From assembly GCF_004011805.1 (NCBI RefSeq), contig NZ_RCHJ01000015.1, forward strand, positions 176,381 to 240,380: DNA of 64,000 bases, in the 5' to 3' direction. Source of the DNA: Piscinibacter defluvii (GTDB taxonomy: Bacteria > Pseudomonadota > Gammaproteobacteria > Burkholderiales > Burkholderiaceae_C). Every line of letters begins with the position of its first letter. Within the stretch, counting starts at the first letter, position 1. A program made the position numbers and the translations under genes. Shown piece after piece: positions 33,812-42,421 of this stretch. The notes under the pieces are model-generated. The model saw nothing but the letters and a program-made list of their open reading frames with translations, did no database searches and was not told the DNA's origin.

Positions 33812-36181
33812 TCAGCCCGCCTTCACCGCGGTGATCGCGCGCAGGATCGATTCGCTCGTCGCCGGTGCCGACAGCGGCGGATCGACCCGGTGCCCGCCCA
33901 CCGCCGAGACCGCATCGCGGATCGCGTAGAACACCGAGAAGGGCAGTAGCAGCGGCGGCTCGCCGACCGCCTTGCTGCGGTGGATGCTGTCCTCGACGTT
34001 GGTGTTCTCGAACAGCCGCGTGGTGAACTGCGCCGGGCAGTCGTTCGCGGTCGGGATCTTGTAGGTGCTCGGCGCGTGCGTGGTCAGCAGCCCGCTCTGC
34101 GGGTGCCAGACGAGTTCTTCCATCGTCAGCCAGCCCATGCCCTGGATGAACGCGCCCTCGACCTGGCCGATGTCCACCGCCGGATTCAGCGACTTGCCCA
34201 CGTCGTGCAGCAGGTCGGCGCGCAGCAGCTTCCATTCGCCGGTCAGCGTGTCCACCACCACCTCGCTGACCGCCGCGCCGTAGGCGTAGTAGTAGAAGGG
34301 CCGGCCCTTGAGCTTCTCGCGGTCCCAGCTCAGCCCGGGCGTGGCGTAGAAGCCGTCGGACCAGAGCTGCACCCGGTCGACGTAGGCCTGCGCCACCACG
34401 GCCGAGAAGGGCAGCCGCTTGCCCGCCACCTCGACGAAGTCGTTGGCGAAGCGCACCGCCGATGCCTCGCCGCCATGGTGTGCCGCGATGCAGGCGGCCA
34501 GGCGCTCGCGGATCTGGCGCGCGGCGTCCTGCGCCGCCTTGCCGTTCAGGTCGCTGCCGGTCGAGGCGGCCGTGGCCGAGGTGTTGGCCACCTTCTGGGT
34601 GTCGGTGGCCGTCACGCGCACGCGTTCGAAGTGCACGCCGAGCTCGTGCGCCACCACCTGCGCCACCTTGGTGTTCAGGCCCTGGCCCATCTCGGTGCCG
34701 CCGTGGTTCACCAGGATCGAGCCGTCGTTGTAGACATGCACCAGCGCGCCGGCCTGGTTGAAATGCTTGACGTTGAAGGAGATGCCGAACTTCACCGGCG
34801 TCAGTGCCAGGCCGCGCTTGAGCACCGGGCTCGTCGCGTTGAACGCGGCGATGGCGGCGCGGCGCTCGCGGTACTGGCTGGTGGCCTCGAGCTCGCCGAC
34901 CAGCTCGTGGATCACGTTGTCGACCACCGGCTGCTCGTACGGCGTGCGCTGGCCCTGGCCATAGAAGTTCAGCTTGCGCACGTCCAGCGCATCCTTGCCG
35001 AGCGTGCGGGCGATCGAGTCGACGATGTTCTCGATCGCGATCGCGCCCTGCGGCCCGCCGAAGCCGCGGAAGGCGGTGTTGCTCTGCGTGTTGGTCTTGC
35101 CGGAGTAGCCGTGCATGGCCACGTCGGGCAGCCAGTAGGCGTTGTCGAAGTGGCACAGCGCACGCGTCATCACCGGGCCGGACAGGTCGGCCGAGTGGCC
35201 GGCGCGCGAGACCATCGTCACCTCGGCGCCGAGGATGCGGCCGTCGTCGTCGTAGCCGACCTCGTACTCGTACCAGAAGCAGTGGCGCCGGCCGGTGATC
35301 AGGAAGTCGTCGTCGCGGTCCAGGCGCAGCTTGACCGGGCGGTTCAGCTTCCGCGCCGCGACGGCGGCGATGCAGGCGAACGGCGCCGACTGCGACTCCT
35401 TGCCGCCGAAGCCCCCGCCCATGCGCCGGCACTGCACCTGCACGTGGTGGGCGGACAGGCCGAGCGCGTGCGCCACGAGGTGCTGCATCTCGCTCGGGTG
35501 CTGCGTCGAGCAGTGCACCAGCAGGCCGTCGTTCTCGAGCGGGACGGCGTAGCTGATCTGGCCTTCCAGGTAGAACTGCTCCTGGCCGCCGACGTCGAAG
35601 CTGCCCTTGAGCCTGCGCGGCGCGGCGGCTATCGCGGCGCGTGCGCCGCCGTTGGTCGCGCGCTCGAGGTGCATAGCCGGCAGCACGTACTGCTGCTTCG
35701 CGTGCGCGTCGCGCGGGGTCAGCACCGGCGGCAGGGGCTCGACCTCGAGCACGTCCTTCGCCTTCGCGGCGGCGCGGCGGGCGGCGTCGCGTGTCCTGGC
35801 GATCACCGCGAACACGGGCTGGCCGAGGTAGCGCAGCTCGCCGTCGCTGAGGATGGGCTCGTCGTGCACGATCGAGCCGCAGTCGTTCGTGCCGGGGATG
35901 TCGGCGGCGCTCAGCACCGCGACGACGCCCGGCAGCGCGCGGATCTTCTCCAGCGCCATCGCCCGGATGCGGCCATGCGCCACCGGCGACAGGCCGAGCG
36001 CGCAGTGCAGCGTGCCGGCGAGCTCCGGCAGGTCGTCGATGTAGGCGGCCTCGCCGGCCACGTGCAGGTGGGCCGATTCGTGCGGGCGGCTGATGCCCAC
36101 GCGCGCGCCGGCGCGGTGCGCGGCCTCCTCGGCGGGTTGCAGCTGCGGGTCGAGCAGGGCGGCGGGAAGGGGCTTGTTCAC
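33812..36181 (-). CDS. xdhB: Xanthine dehydrogenase molybdenum subunit XdhB
   Basis: Large catalytic subunit (789 residues) that hydroxylates hypoxanthine and xanthine to urate. Mo-cofactor motifs are present: GGQEQFYLEGQ, GGGFGGKES, FRGFGGPQGAIAIE, GTEMGQGLNTKVAQV and the C-terminal VGEPPLLLPFSVFYAIRDAV, which includes the catalytic Glu. The GTG at 36181 has AAGGAG eight bases upstream and is the family start. It lies 14 bp after xdhA. Substrate assignment to purines follows from the subunit arrangement (separate FeS/FAD subunit) and from the guanine deaminase and purine permease genes next door. Confidence 0.95.
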   Translation of the reverse strand: MNKPLPAALLDPQLQPAEEAAHRAGARVGISRPHESAHLHVAGEAAYIDDLPELAGTLHCALGLSPVAHGRIRAMALEKIRALPGVVAVLSAADIPGTNDCGSIVHDEPILSDGELRYLGQPVFAVIARTRDAARRAAAKAKDVLEVEPLPPVLTPRDAHAKQQYVLPAMHLERATNGGARAAIAAAPRRLKGSFDVGGQEQFYLEGQISYAVPLENDGLLVHCSTQHPSEMQHLVAHALGLSAHHVQVQCRRMGGGFGGKESQSAPFACIAAVAARKLNRPVKLRLDRDDDFLITGRRHCFWYEYEVGYDDDGRILGAEVTMVSRAGHSADLSGPVMTRALCHFDNAYWLPDVAMHGYSGKTNTQSNTAFRGFGGPQGAIAIENIVDSIARTLGKDALDVRKLNFYGQGQRTPYEQPVVDNVIHELVGELEATSQYRERRAAIAAFNATSPVLKRGLALTPVKFGISFNVKHFNQAGALVHVYNDGSILVNHGGTEMGQGLNTKVAQVVAHELGVHFERVRVTATDTQKVANTSATAASTGSDLNGKAAQDAARQIRERLAACIAAHHGGEASAVRFANDFVEVAGKRLPFSAVVAQAYVDRVQLWSDGFYATPGLSWDREKLKGRPFYYYAYGAAVSEVVVDTLTGEWKLLRADLLHDVGKSLNPAVDIGQVEGAFIQGMGWLTMEELVWHPQSGLLTTHAPSTYKIPTANDCPAQFTTRLFENTNVEDSIHRSKAVGEPPLLLPFSVFYAIRDAVSAVGGHRVDPPLSAPATSESILRAITAVKAG

Positions 36182-36195
36182 GGCGGTCTCCTTCC

Positions 36196-37665
36196 TCAGG
36201 CAGCGACGAAGACGTTGACCTGCGCGGCCGCCAGCGGCGCGTCGCGCCGGGTCTCGAGCCAGAAGCGCTGCAGCAGATTCTGCGCCGCCTGCGCGCGGTA
36301 GGCGGCGCTGGCCCGCATGTCGGTCAGGGGCTTGAAGTCCTGCGCCAGCGCCTGCATCGCGGCGGCGACGTTCGCCTCGGTCCAGGGCTTCCCGAGCAGC
36401 GCGGCCTCGGCCGCGGCAGCGCGCTTGACGATCGCGGCCATGCCGCCATAGGCGAGGCGGATGGCCTTCACGCTGTCGCCGTCGAGCTCGATCGACGCCG
36501 CCAGCAGCAGCGCCGAGATGTCGCAGTCGAAACGCTTGCTGATCTTGTAGGCGCGCACCTGGCGCGACGCCGGCAGCTCGGGCAACCAGAGCGCCTGCAC
36601 GAACTCGCCCGGCTCGAGCCGGTTCTTCATGTAGTCGACGTAGAAGTCGGTCAGCGGCAGGCGGCGCACCCGCTCGCCGCGGCGCAGCTCGATCAGCGCG
36701 TCCAGCGCCATCAGCACCGGCGCCGAGTCGCCGATCGGCGAACCGTTGGCGACGTTGCCGCCCATCGTGCCGGCGTGGCGCACCGGCGGCGAGGCGAAGC
36801 GCCGCCACACCTCGGTGAGCGACGGGTGGCGCTGCGCGAGCGCGCCCCAGGCGGCCTCGAGCGAGGCGGCCGCGCCGATCCACAGCCCGCCGTCGCGCGG
36901 CTCGATGGCCTTCATCTCGGCCACCTCGCCGACGTAGATCAGCGTGCCGACGTCCTTGAACTGCTTGTTGACCCACAGGCCGATGTCGGTCGAGCCGGCC
37001 AGCAGGCGCGCCTGCGGCAGGCGCTCGCGCAGCGCCGCCAGTTCGTCGAGCGTGCGCGGCGCGTGGTAGCCGGCGCCCTGGTCGTAGGCGAAGCTCATCG
37101 GCTGGTGCAGCGACTGCAGCGCCGCCACCACCGGGGCGGGGTCGAACGCGGCGGCCGGCAGCTCGAACATGCGCTCGCCGGCATCGAGGATGGGCCGGTA
37201 GCCGGTGCAGCGACACAGGTTGCCCGACAGCGCGTCGGCCATCTCGGCGCGCGTGGCCTGCGTGCCGCAGGGCTGGTGCTGCTGGTAGACGTGCCACATC
37301 GACATCGCGAAACCCGGCGTGCAGAAGCCGCACTGCGAGCCGTGGCAGTCCACCAGCGCCTGCTGCACCGGGTGCAGCGCGCCCTGCGGCGACTTCAGGT
37401 CCTCGACGGTGAAGAGGGCCTTGCCGTCGAGCGTGGGCAGGAACTGGATGCAGGCGTTGGTGGTGGCCAGCGCGAGCCGGCCGTCGACGTCGAGTTCGCC
37501 GAGCACCACGGTGCAGGCGCCGCAGTCGCCCTCGTTGCAGCCTTCCTTGGTGCCGGTGCAGTGCGCGTCCTCGCGCAGCCAGTCGAGCACCGAGCGGGTC
37601 GGCGCGGCGTCGGCCACTTCGACGATCTGGCCACGGTGGAAGAAGCGGATGGGGCGTGTGCTCAT
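36196..37665 (-). CDS. xdhA: Xanthine dehydrogenase FeS/FAD subunit XdhA
   Basis: Electron-transfer subunit of 489 residues. The N-terminal plant-type 2Fe-2S cluster is CNEGDCGACTVVLG, the second cluster is QCGFCTPG with CRCTGYRP, and a C-terminal FAD domain follows (LLAGSTDIGLWVNKQ, GTMGGNVANGSPIGDSAPVL). It passes electrons from the molybdenum site to NAD. The gene heads the leftward xdhABC operon and diverges from a LysR gene, with 94 bp between them that must hold both promoters. Confidence 0.96.
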   Translation of the reverse strand: MSTRPIRFFHRGQIVEVADAAPTRSVLDWLREDAHCTGTKEGCNEGDCGACTVVLGELDVDGRLALATTNACIQFLPTLDGKALFTVEDLKSPQGALHPVQQALVDCHGSQCGFCTPGFAMSMWHVYQQHQPCGTQATRAEMADALSGNLCRCTGYRPILDAGERMFELPAAAFDPAPVVAALQSLHQPMSFAYDQGAGYHAPRTLDELAALRERLPQARLLAGSTDIGLWVNKQFKDVGTLIYVGEVAEMKAIEPRDGGLWIGAAASLEAAWGALAQRHPSLTEVWRRFASPPVRHAGTMGGNVANGSPIGDSAPVLMALDALIELRRGERVRRLPLTDFYVDYMKNRLEPGEFVQALWLPELPASRQVRAYKISKRFDCDISALLLAASIELDGDSVKAIRLAYGGMAAIVKRAAAAEAALLGKPWTEANVAAAMQALAQDFKPLTDMRASAAYRAQAAQNLLQRFWLETRRDAPLAAAQVNVFVAA

Positions 37666-37759
37666 GGCGGGTTCAGCGGCGTGCGAAGAAGCCGCAAGTT
37701 ACGCCGATCCGGCGGAAGTGGTATACGGGATTTCTCATATCGGTTATGGGAGATGCCTT

Positions 37760-38758
37760 ATGGCGCAGCCTTTGGCTTTGGACAAGATCGAGCTCCATCT
37801 CATCCGGGTGTTGCAGACCTTGATCACCGAACGCAGTGTCTCGCGGGCCGCCATGAAGCTGCACAGCTCGCAGCCGGCCGTCAGCGCCCAGCTCAAGCGG
37901 CTGCGCACGCTGACGGGCGACCCGCTGCTGGTACGCGCCGGCAACGGCATGGTGCCCACCGAGACCGCGCTGCAACTCCTGGACCCGGCCAACCGCGTGC
38001 TGCAGGACGTGCAGCGCCTGTTCGGCGCGCATGCGCCGCAGCGCGGCTTCGAGCCGCTGGCGAGCACCCTGACCTTCCGCATCGCCGCGAGCGACTACCT
38101 CGACCCGCTGTTCCTGCCCGAGCTGGTGGCGCACCTGAAGCGCGCCGCGCCCGGCGTGCGATTGGAACTGCTGCCGCTGTCGGGCGAGTTCGACTACCGG
38201 CGCGGCCTGGCGCAGGGCGCGGTGGACCTGGTGATCGGCAACTGGCTCGAGCCGCCGGGCGAACTGCACCTGGGCAAGCTGCTGTCCGACGAGATCGTCT
38301 GCCTGGTCGGCGAGCAGCACCCGGCGGCGCGCATGAGCGCGCGCAGCTGGACGGCCGAGCGGTATCTCGCGAGCGAGCACGTCGCGCCGACCCCGCTGCA
38401 CGCCAAGGCCAGCGGCGGCGCGCCGGGCGTCATCGACGAACACCTCGCCTCGCAGGGCGTGACGCGCGACATCGTGGTGCGCAGCGCGCACTTCAGCCTG
38501 ATCCCGCTGATGGTGGCACAGAGCCTGCTGGTGCTGACCACCGGGCGGCTGTTCTGCAGCCGCTACGTCGACACCCTGCCGGTGCGCATCGTGCGCTGCC
38601 CCGTCGCCTTCCCGCCGCTGACCTACTACCAGCTCTGGCACGACGTGACCCATGCGTCCGCGGCCAACCGCTGGCTGCGCGAGCAGGTGCGCGACGTGGC
38701 GCGCAACCTCGGCACGCACGGCATGCTGCGGCGCGGCCGCGCGGAGGCGGCGTCATGA
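37760..38758 (+). CDS. LysR-family regulator of the purine genes
   Basis: A 332-residue LysR regulator, longer than average, with an N-terminal helix-turn-helix (residues 8-66; SVSRAAMKLHSSQPAVSAQLKR region) and a periplasmic-binding-protein-like effector domain of the NodD/PnbR type (LVIGNWLEPPGELHLGKLLSDEIVCLV). The ATG at 37760 is the first one compatible with the family. It faces xdhA and overlaps the guaD start (ATGA), so it probably controls both flanks with a purine as inducer. A loose inverted repeat around 37735-37753 (TCTCAT and ATGGGAGA) is a possible binding site. Confidence 0.87.
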   Translation: MAQPLALDKIELHLIRVLQTLITERSVSRAAMKLHSSQPAVSAQLKRLRTLTGDPLLVRAGNGMVPTETALQLLDPANRVLQDVQRLFGAHAPQRGFEPLASTLTFRIAASDYLDPLFLPELVAHLKRAAPGVRLELLPLSGEFDYRRGLAQGAVDLVIGNWLEPPGELHLGKLLSDEIVCLVGEQHPAARMSARSWTAERYLASEHVAPTPLHAKASGGAPGVIDEHLASQGVTRDIVVRSAHFSLIPLMVAQSLLVLTTGRLFCSRYVDTLPVRIVRCPVAFPPLTYYQLWHDVTHASAANRWLREQVRDVARNLGTHGMLRRGRAEAAS

Positions 38759-40056
38759 AGCTGGCACTCCGAGGCGACCTGCTCGATTTCACCGCCGAGC
38801 CGGCCTGGGGCGACACCGAGTCGCCCGCGGTGCGCTTCCGCCCCGGCCACTGGCTGCTGGTGGACGACGGCCGCATCGTCGCGGTGCAGGCCGAAGCGCC
38901 CGGCCCCGAGTGGGTGCGCGACGACCAGGCCGGGCGGCTGATCCTGCCGGGTTTCATCGATACCCATGTGCACAGCCCGCAGCTGGACGTGATCGGCAGC
39001 TACGGCACCGAGCTGCTCGACTGGCTCGAGACCTACACCTTCCCGGCCGAGCGGCGCTATGCCGACGCCGGCGTGGCCGAGCAGGGCGCGGCGGTCTTCC
39101 TCGACGCGCTGCTGGCCCGCGGCACCACCGCGGCGGTGGTGTTCCCGACGGTGCACAAGGTCTCGGCCGACCGCCTGTTCGCGGCCGCCGAGCAGCGCGG
39201 CATGCGCGTGATCGCCGGGAAGGTGCTGATGGACCGCAACGCGCCGGACGGCCTGCGCGACGATGTCGCCGGCGCCGAGCGCGACTGCCTCGACCTGATC
39301 GCGCGCTGGCACGGCAAGGCGCGCCTGGCCTATGCGGTGACCGTGCGCTTCGCGCCGACCAGCACTACAGCGCAACTGGCGATGGCCGGCGCACTCTGCA
39401 GCGCCGACCCGACGCTCTACATGCAGACCCACGTGGCCGAGAACCGCGCCGAGGTGCAGTGGGTGCGCGAGCTGTTCCCCGATGCACGCAGCTACCTCGA
39501 CGTCTACGCCCGCGCCGGGCTGCTGCACCCGCGCAGCGTGCTGGCGCACGGCATCTGGCTCGACGACGAAGACCGCGCCGCGCTGCGTGACGCCGGCGCG
39601 CAGATCGCGCACAGCCCCTCGTCCAACCTGTTCCTCGGCAGCGGGCTGTTCCGCTGGCGCGACGCCGAGGCCGGCGGCGCGGCCGTCAGCCTGGCCAGCG
39701 ACGTGGGTGGCGGCACCGACCTCTCCATGCTTGCGACGCTGCGCGACGCCTACAAGATCCAGGCGCTGTCGGGCGAGCGGCTGACGGCCTGGAAGGGCCT
39801 GTACGCCGCCACGCGCGGCGGAGCCCGCGCGCTCGGGCTCGACGCCGAGATTGGCTCCCTCGAGCCCGGCCGGCTGGCCGACGTCTGCGTCTGGGACTGG
39901 GCCAGCGAGCCCGTGGCCGCGCGCCGCCTGGCGGTGGCGCGGGGCCTGCACGAGAAGCTGTTCGCCTGGGCGACGCTGGCCGATCGCAGCAACCTGGTCT
40001 CGACGCGCGTGGCCGGCGTCGAACGCTACCGCCGCCCGCCCACCGGCGTGCCCTGA
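38755..40056 (+). CDS. guaD: Guanine deaminase
   Basis: Hydrolyses guanine to xanthine and ammonia, feeding xanthine dehydrogenase. A 433-residue amidohydrolase with the zinc ligands His71-x-His73 (FIDTHVHSP), MQTHVAEN, LAHGIWL and SLASDVGGGTDLSM, and the guanine-deaminase-specific QLDVIGSYGTELLDWLETYTFP and SPSSNLFLGSGLF. It starts inside the LysR stop codon (ATGA) and is followed 73 bp later by a purine permease gene. Confidence 0.95.
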   Translation: MKLALRGDLLDFTAEPAWGDTESPAVRFRPGHWLLVDDGRIVAVQAEAPGPEWVRDDQAGRLILPGFIDTHVHSPQLDVIGSYGTELLDWLETYTFPAERRYADAGVAEQGAAVFLDALLARGTTAAVVFPTVHKVSADRLFAAAEQRGMRVIAGKVLMDRNAPDGLRDDVAGAERDCLDLIARWHGKARLAYAVTVRFAPTSTTAQLAMAGALCSADPTLYMQTHVAENRAEVQWVRELFPDARSYLDVYARAGLLHPRSVLAHGIWLDDEDRAALRDAGAQIAHSPSSNLFLGSGLFRWRDAEAGGAAVSLASDVGGGTDLSMLATLRDAYKIQALSGERLTAWKGLYAATRGGARALGLDAEIGSLEPGRLADVCVWDWASEPVAARRLAVARGLHEKLFAWATLADRSNLVSTRVAGVERYRRPPTGVP

Positions 40057-40079
40057 CCGGCCGCCCGGCCGAACCCGGA

Positions 40080-40098
40080 GCGCCGCATCAGACGGCGC
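40080..40098 (+). other. Hairpin between guaD and the purine permease gene
   Basis: GCGCCG and CGGCGC pair perfectly around a seven-base loop, 31 bp before the permease start. No T tract follows. It could attenuate read-through or be a processing site; nothing resembling a purine riboswitch was recognised here. Confidence 0.3.
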
Positions 40099-40129
40099 CC
40101 TCATCACGACCCATGCACAGGAGACAAGC

Positions 40130-41431
40130 GTGCAAGCACTCGAGAAGTTCTTCAAGCTCGAAGAACACGGCACGACCGTCCGCACCGAACTGGTGGCCGG
40201 CCTGACCACCTTCCTGACGATGGCCTACATCGTCTTCGTCAACCCGGCCATCCTCGGTGACGCCGGCATGCCGCGCGATGCGGTGTTCGTCGCCACCTGC
40301 CTGATCGCGGCGCTGGGCACGCTGATCATGGGCCTGTTCGCCAACTACCCGATCGCGCTGGCGCCGGGCATGGGGCTGAACGCCTACTTCGCCTACGTCG
40401 TCGTCAAGGGCATGGGCTTTTCCTGGCAGGTGGCGCTCGGCGCGGTGTTCATCTCGGGCTGCCTGTTCCTCGCGGTGACGCTGTTCCGCCTGCGCGAGCT
40501 GATCATCCGCGGCATCCCGCACACGCTGCGCAGCGCGATCACGGTGGGCATCGGGCTGTTCCTGGCGATCATCTCGCTCAAGAGCGCCGGCATCGTCGCG
40601 GCCTCGCCGGCCACCTACGTGACGCTGGGCGACCTGCACTCGCCCACGGTGGTGCTGGCGGTGCTCGGCTTCTTCCTGATCGTCGTGCTCGACCGGCTGC
40701 GTGTGCCCGGCGCGATCCTGGTCGGCATCCTGGCGGTGACGGTGCTGTCCTTCTTCTTCGGCGGCAACACCTTCGGCGGCGTGTTCTCCGCGCCGCCCTC
40801 GATCGCGCCCACCTTCCTCGAGCTCGACATCAGCGGCGCGCTCTCGGTCGGCATCCTCAATGTGGTGCTGGTCTTCTTCCTGGTCGAGCTGTTCGACGCG
40901 ACCGGCACGCTGATGGGCGTGGCCAAGCGCGCCGGGCTGCTGAAGGAAGGCAAGATGGACCGCATGAACAAGGCGCTGCTGGCCGACAGCGGCGCCATCT
41001 TCGCCGGCTCGCTGCTGGGCACCTCCAGCACCACCGCCTACATCGAGAGCGCGGCCGGCGTGCAGGCCGGCGGCCGCACCGGGCTCACCGCCGTCACCGT
41101 GGCGGTGCTGTTCCTGGCCTGCCTGGCGATCTCGCCGCTCGCGGGCTCCGTGCCGGCCTATGCCACCGCGCCGGCGCTGTTCTTCGTCTCCTGCCTGATG
41201 CTGCGCGAGCTGACCGAGCTCGACTGGGACGAGAGCACCGAGGTCATCCCGGCGGCCGTCTGCGCCCTGGCCATGCCCTTCACCTACTCGATCGCCAACG
41301 GCCTAGCCTTCGGCTTCATCACCTACGCGGTGCTGAAGGGGTGCACCGGGCGCGCCCGCGAGGTGCATCCGATGGTGTGGCTGATCGCCGGCGTGTTCCT
41401 GTTCAAGTTCATCTACGTCGGCGGGCATTGA
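40130..41431 (+). CDS. AzgA/NCS2-type adenine/guanine/hypoxanthine permease
   Basis: Proton-coupled nucleobase uptake protein, 433 residues, about 12-14 spans. The AzgA-subfamily signatures are TTFLTMAYIVFVNPAIL, ALAPGMGLNAYFAY, GIGLFLAIISLKSAGIV, LVELFDATGTLMGVAKRAGLL and LLGTSSTTAYIESAAGV. The frame has no ATG near the family N-terminus; the GTG at 40130 has AGGAGA seven bases upstream and is the start. It supplies purines to guanine deaminase, adenine deaminase and xanthine dehydrogenase encoded around it. Confidence 0.93.
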   Translation: MQALEKFFKLEEHGTTVRTELVAGLTTFLTMAYIVFVNPAILGDAGMPRDAVFVATCLIAALGTLIMGLFANYPIALAPGMGLNAYFAYVVVKGMGFSWQVALGAVFISGCLFLAVTLFRLRELIIRGIPHTLRSAITVGIGLFLAIISLKSAGIVAASPATYVTLGDLHSPTVVLAVLGFFLIVVLDRLRVPGAILVGILAVTVLSFFFGGNTFGGVFSAPPSIAPTFLELDISGALSVGILNVVLVFFLVELFDATGTLMGVAKRAGLLKEGKMDRMNKALLADSGAIFAGSLLGTSSTTAYIESAAGVQAGGRTGLTAVTVAVLFLACLAISPLAGSVPAYATAPALFFVSCLMLRELTELDWDESTEVIPAAVCALAMPFTYSIANGLAFGFITYAVLKGCTGRAREVHPMVWLIAGVFLFKFIYVGGH

Positions 41432-41509
41432 GCCGCCGAGGGCACGGAACTTGCGGACCACCCCCGCCGGTATCCGTCACCCCTTCCCACACACCAAGAG
41501 GACACGACC

Positions 41510-42361
41510 ATGAGCAAGCTCTCTTCCATGGCGGGCGCCGTTGCGCTCGCGCTGCTCGGCGGCACCGCGGCTGCCGCCGATTGGAGCGACACCTCCATCG
41601 GCTACCGCTACGGCACCAAGTTCGCCGAGCCGTTCAACCCGAACGACATCAAGAAGAGCATCGTCAACCTGAACCACGTCAGCGGCTACGCCTGGGGCAC
41701 CAACTTCTTCAATGCCGACCTGCTGCTGTCCGACTCGAAGGACCCCGGCGGCGCCGGCTCGAGCGCCGGCGCGCAGGAGGTCTACATCGTCTACCGCCAC
41801 ACGCTGGACTTCGGCAAGCTCACCGGCAGCCCGATCGCGTTCGGCCCGATCCGCGGTGCCGGGCTGACCTTCGGCTTCGACGCGAACGCGAAGAACCACG
41901 CCGGCTACAACTCGCGCAAGCGCATGCTGGTGCTCGGCCCGACGGTGTTCGTCGACGTGCCGGGCTTCCTGAACCTCAGCCTGCTGCTGCTGGAGGAAAG
42001 CAACGCGCCCTACAACACCTTCACCAACACCGGCGTGTCGCGCTACACGTACAAGACGCACCCGATGCTGAACGCCGCCTGGGGCATCCCGATCGGCAGC
42101 ACCGGGCTGTCGTTCGAGGGCTTCATGAACTGGATCGCCTCCAAGGGCAGCAACGAGTTCGGCGGCGGCACCAAGCCCGAGACCAACATCGACATGCAGC
42201 TCATGTACGACGTGAGCTCGGCCTGGGGCAGCAAGGGCAAGTTCAAGGTCGGCCTGGAGTACCAGTACTGGCGCAACAAGTTCGGCAACGACCACCAGGG
42301 CCCGGCCGGCGACGGTGCCTTCGCGAAGACCCCGATGATCCGCGCCGAGTACCACTTCTAG
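41510..42361 (+). CDS. Tsx-like nucleoside-specific outer-membrane channel
   Basis: A 283-residue outer-membrane beta-barrel. Signal cleavage is at AAA-D (after residue 23); the mature protein begins WSDTSIGYRYGTKFAEPFNP, an opening I associate with the Tsx-like family, and ends in the Phe (EYHF) needed for barrel assembly. Alternating aromatic strands run throughout. It precedes the nucleoside ABC importer genes by 60 bp, so nucleosides can cross the outer membrane here and be taken over by the BMP-family receptor encoded at 46013. Confidence 0.82.
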   Translation: MSKLSSMAGAVALALLGGTAAAADWSDTSIGYRYGTKFAEPFNPNDIKKSIVNLNHVSGYAWGTNFFNADLLLSDSKDPGGAGSSAGAQEVYIVYRHTLDFGKLTGSPIAFGPIRGAGLTFGFDANAKNHAGYNSRKRMLVLGPTVFVDVPGFLNLSLLLLEESNAPYNTFTNTGVSRYTYKTHPMLNAAWGIPIGSTGLSFEGFMNWIASKGSNEFGGGTKPETNIDMQLMYDVSSAWGSKGKFKVGLEYQYWRNKFGNDHQGPAGDGAFAKTPMIRAEYHF

Positions 42362-42421
42362 ACTGGGGCACCATGCCGGTCGCGCGGCACCAGGTCGCGC
42401 CCGGCAGACGAAGGAGGAGAC

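Noticed and set aside
40057..40129. Purine riboswitch upstream of the purine permease gene
   Set aside because: Only a simple hairpin is present; no three-way junction or conserved purine-aptamer core could be seen, and the spacer is too short.
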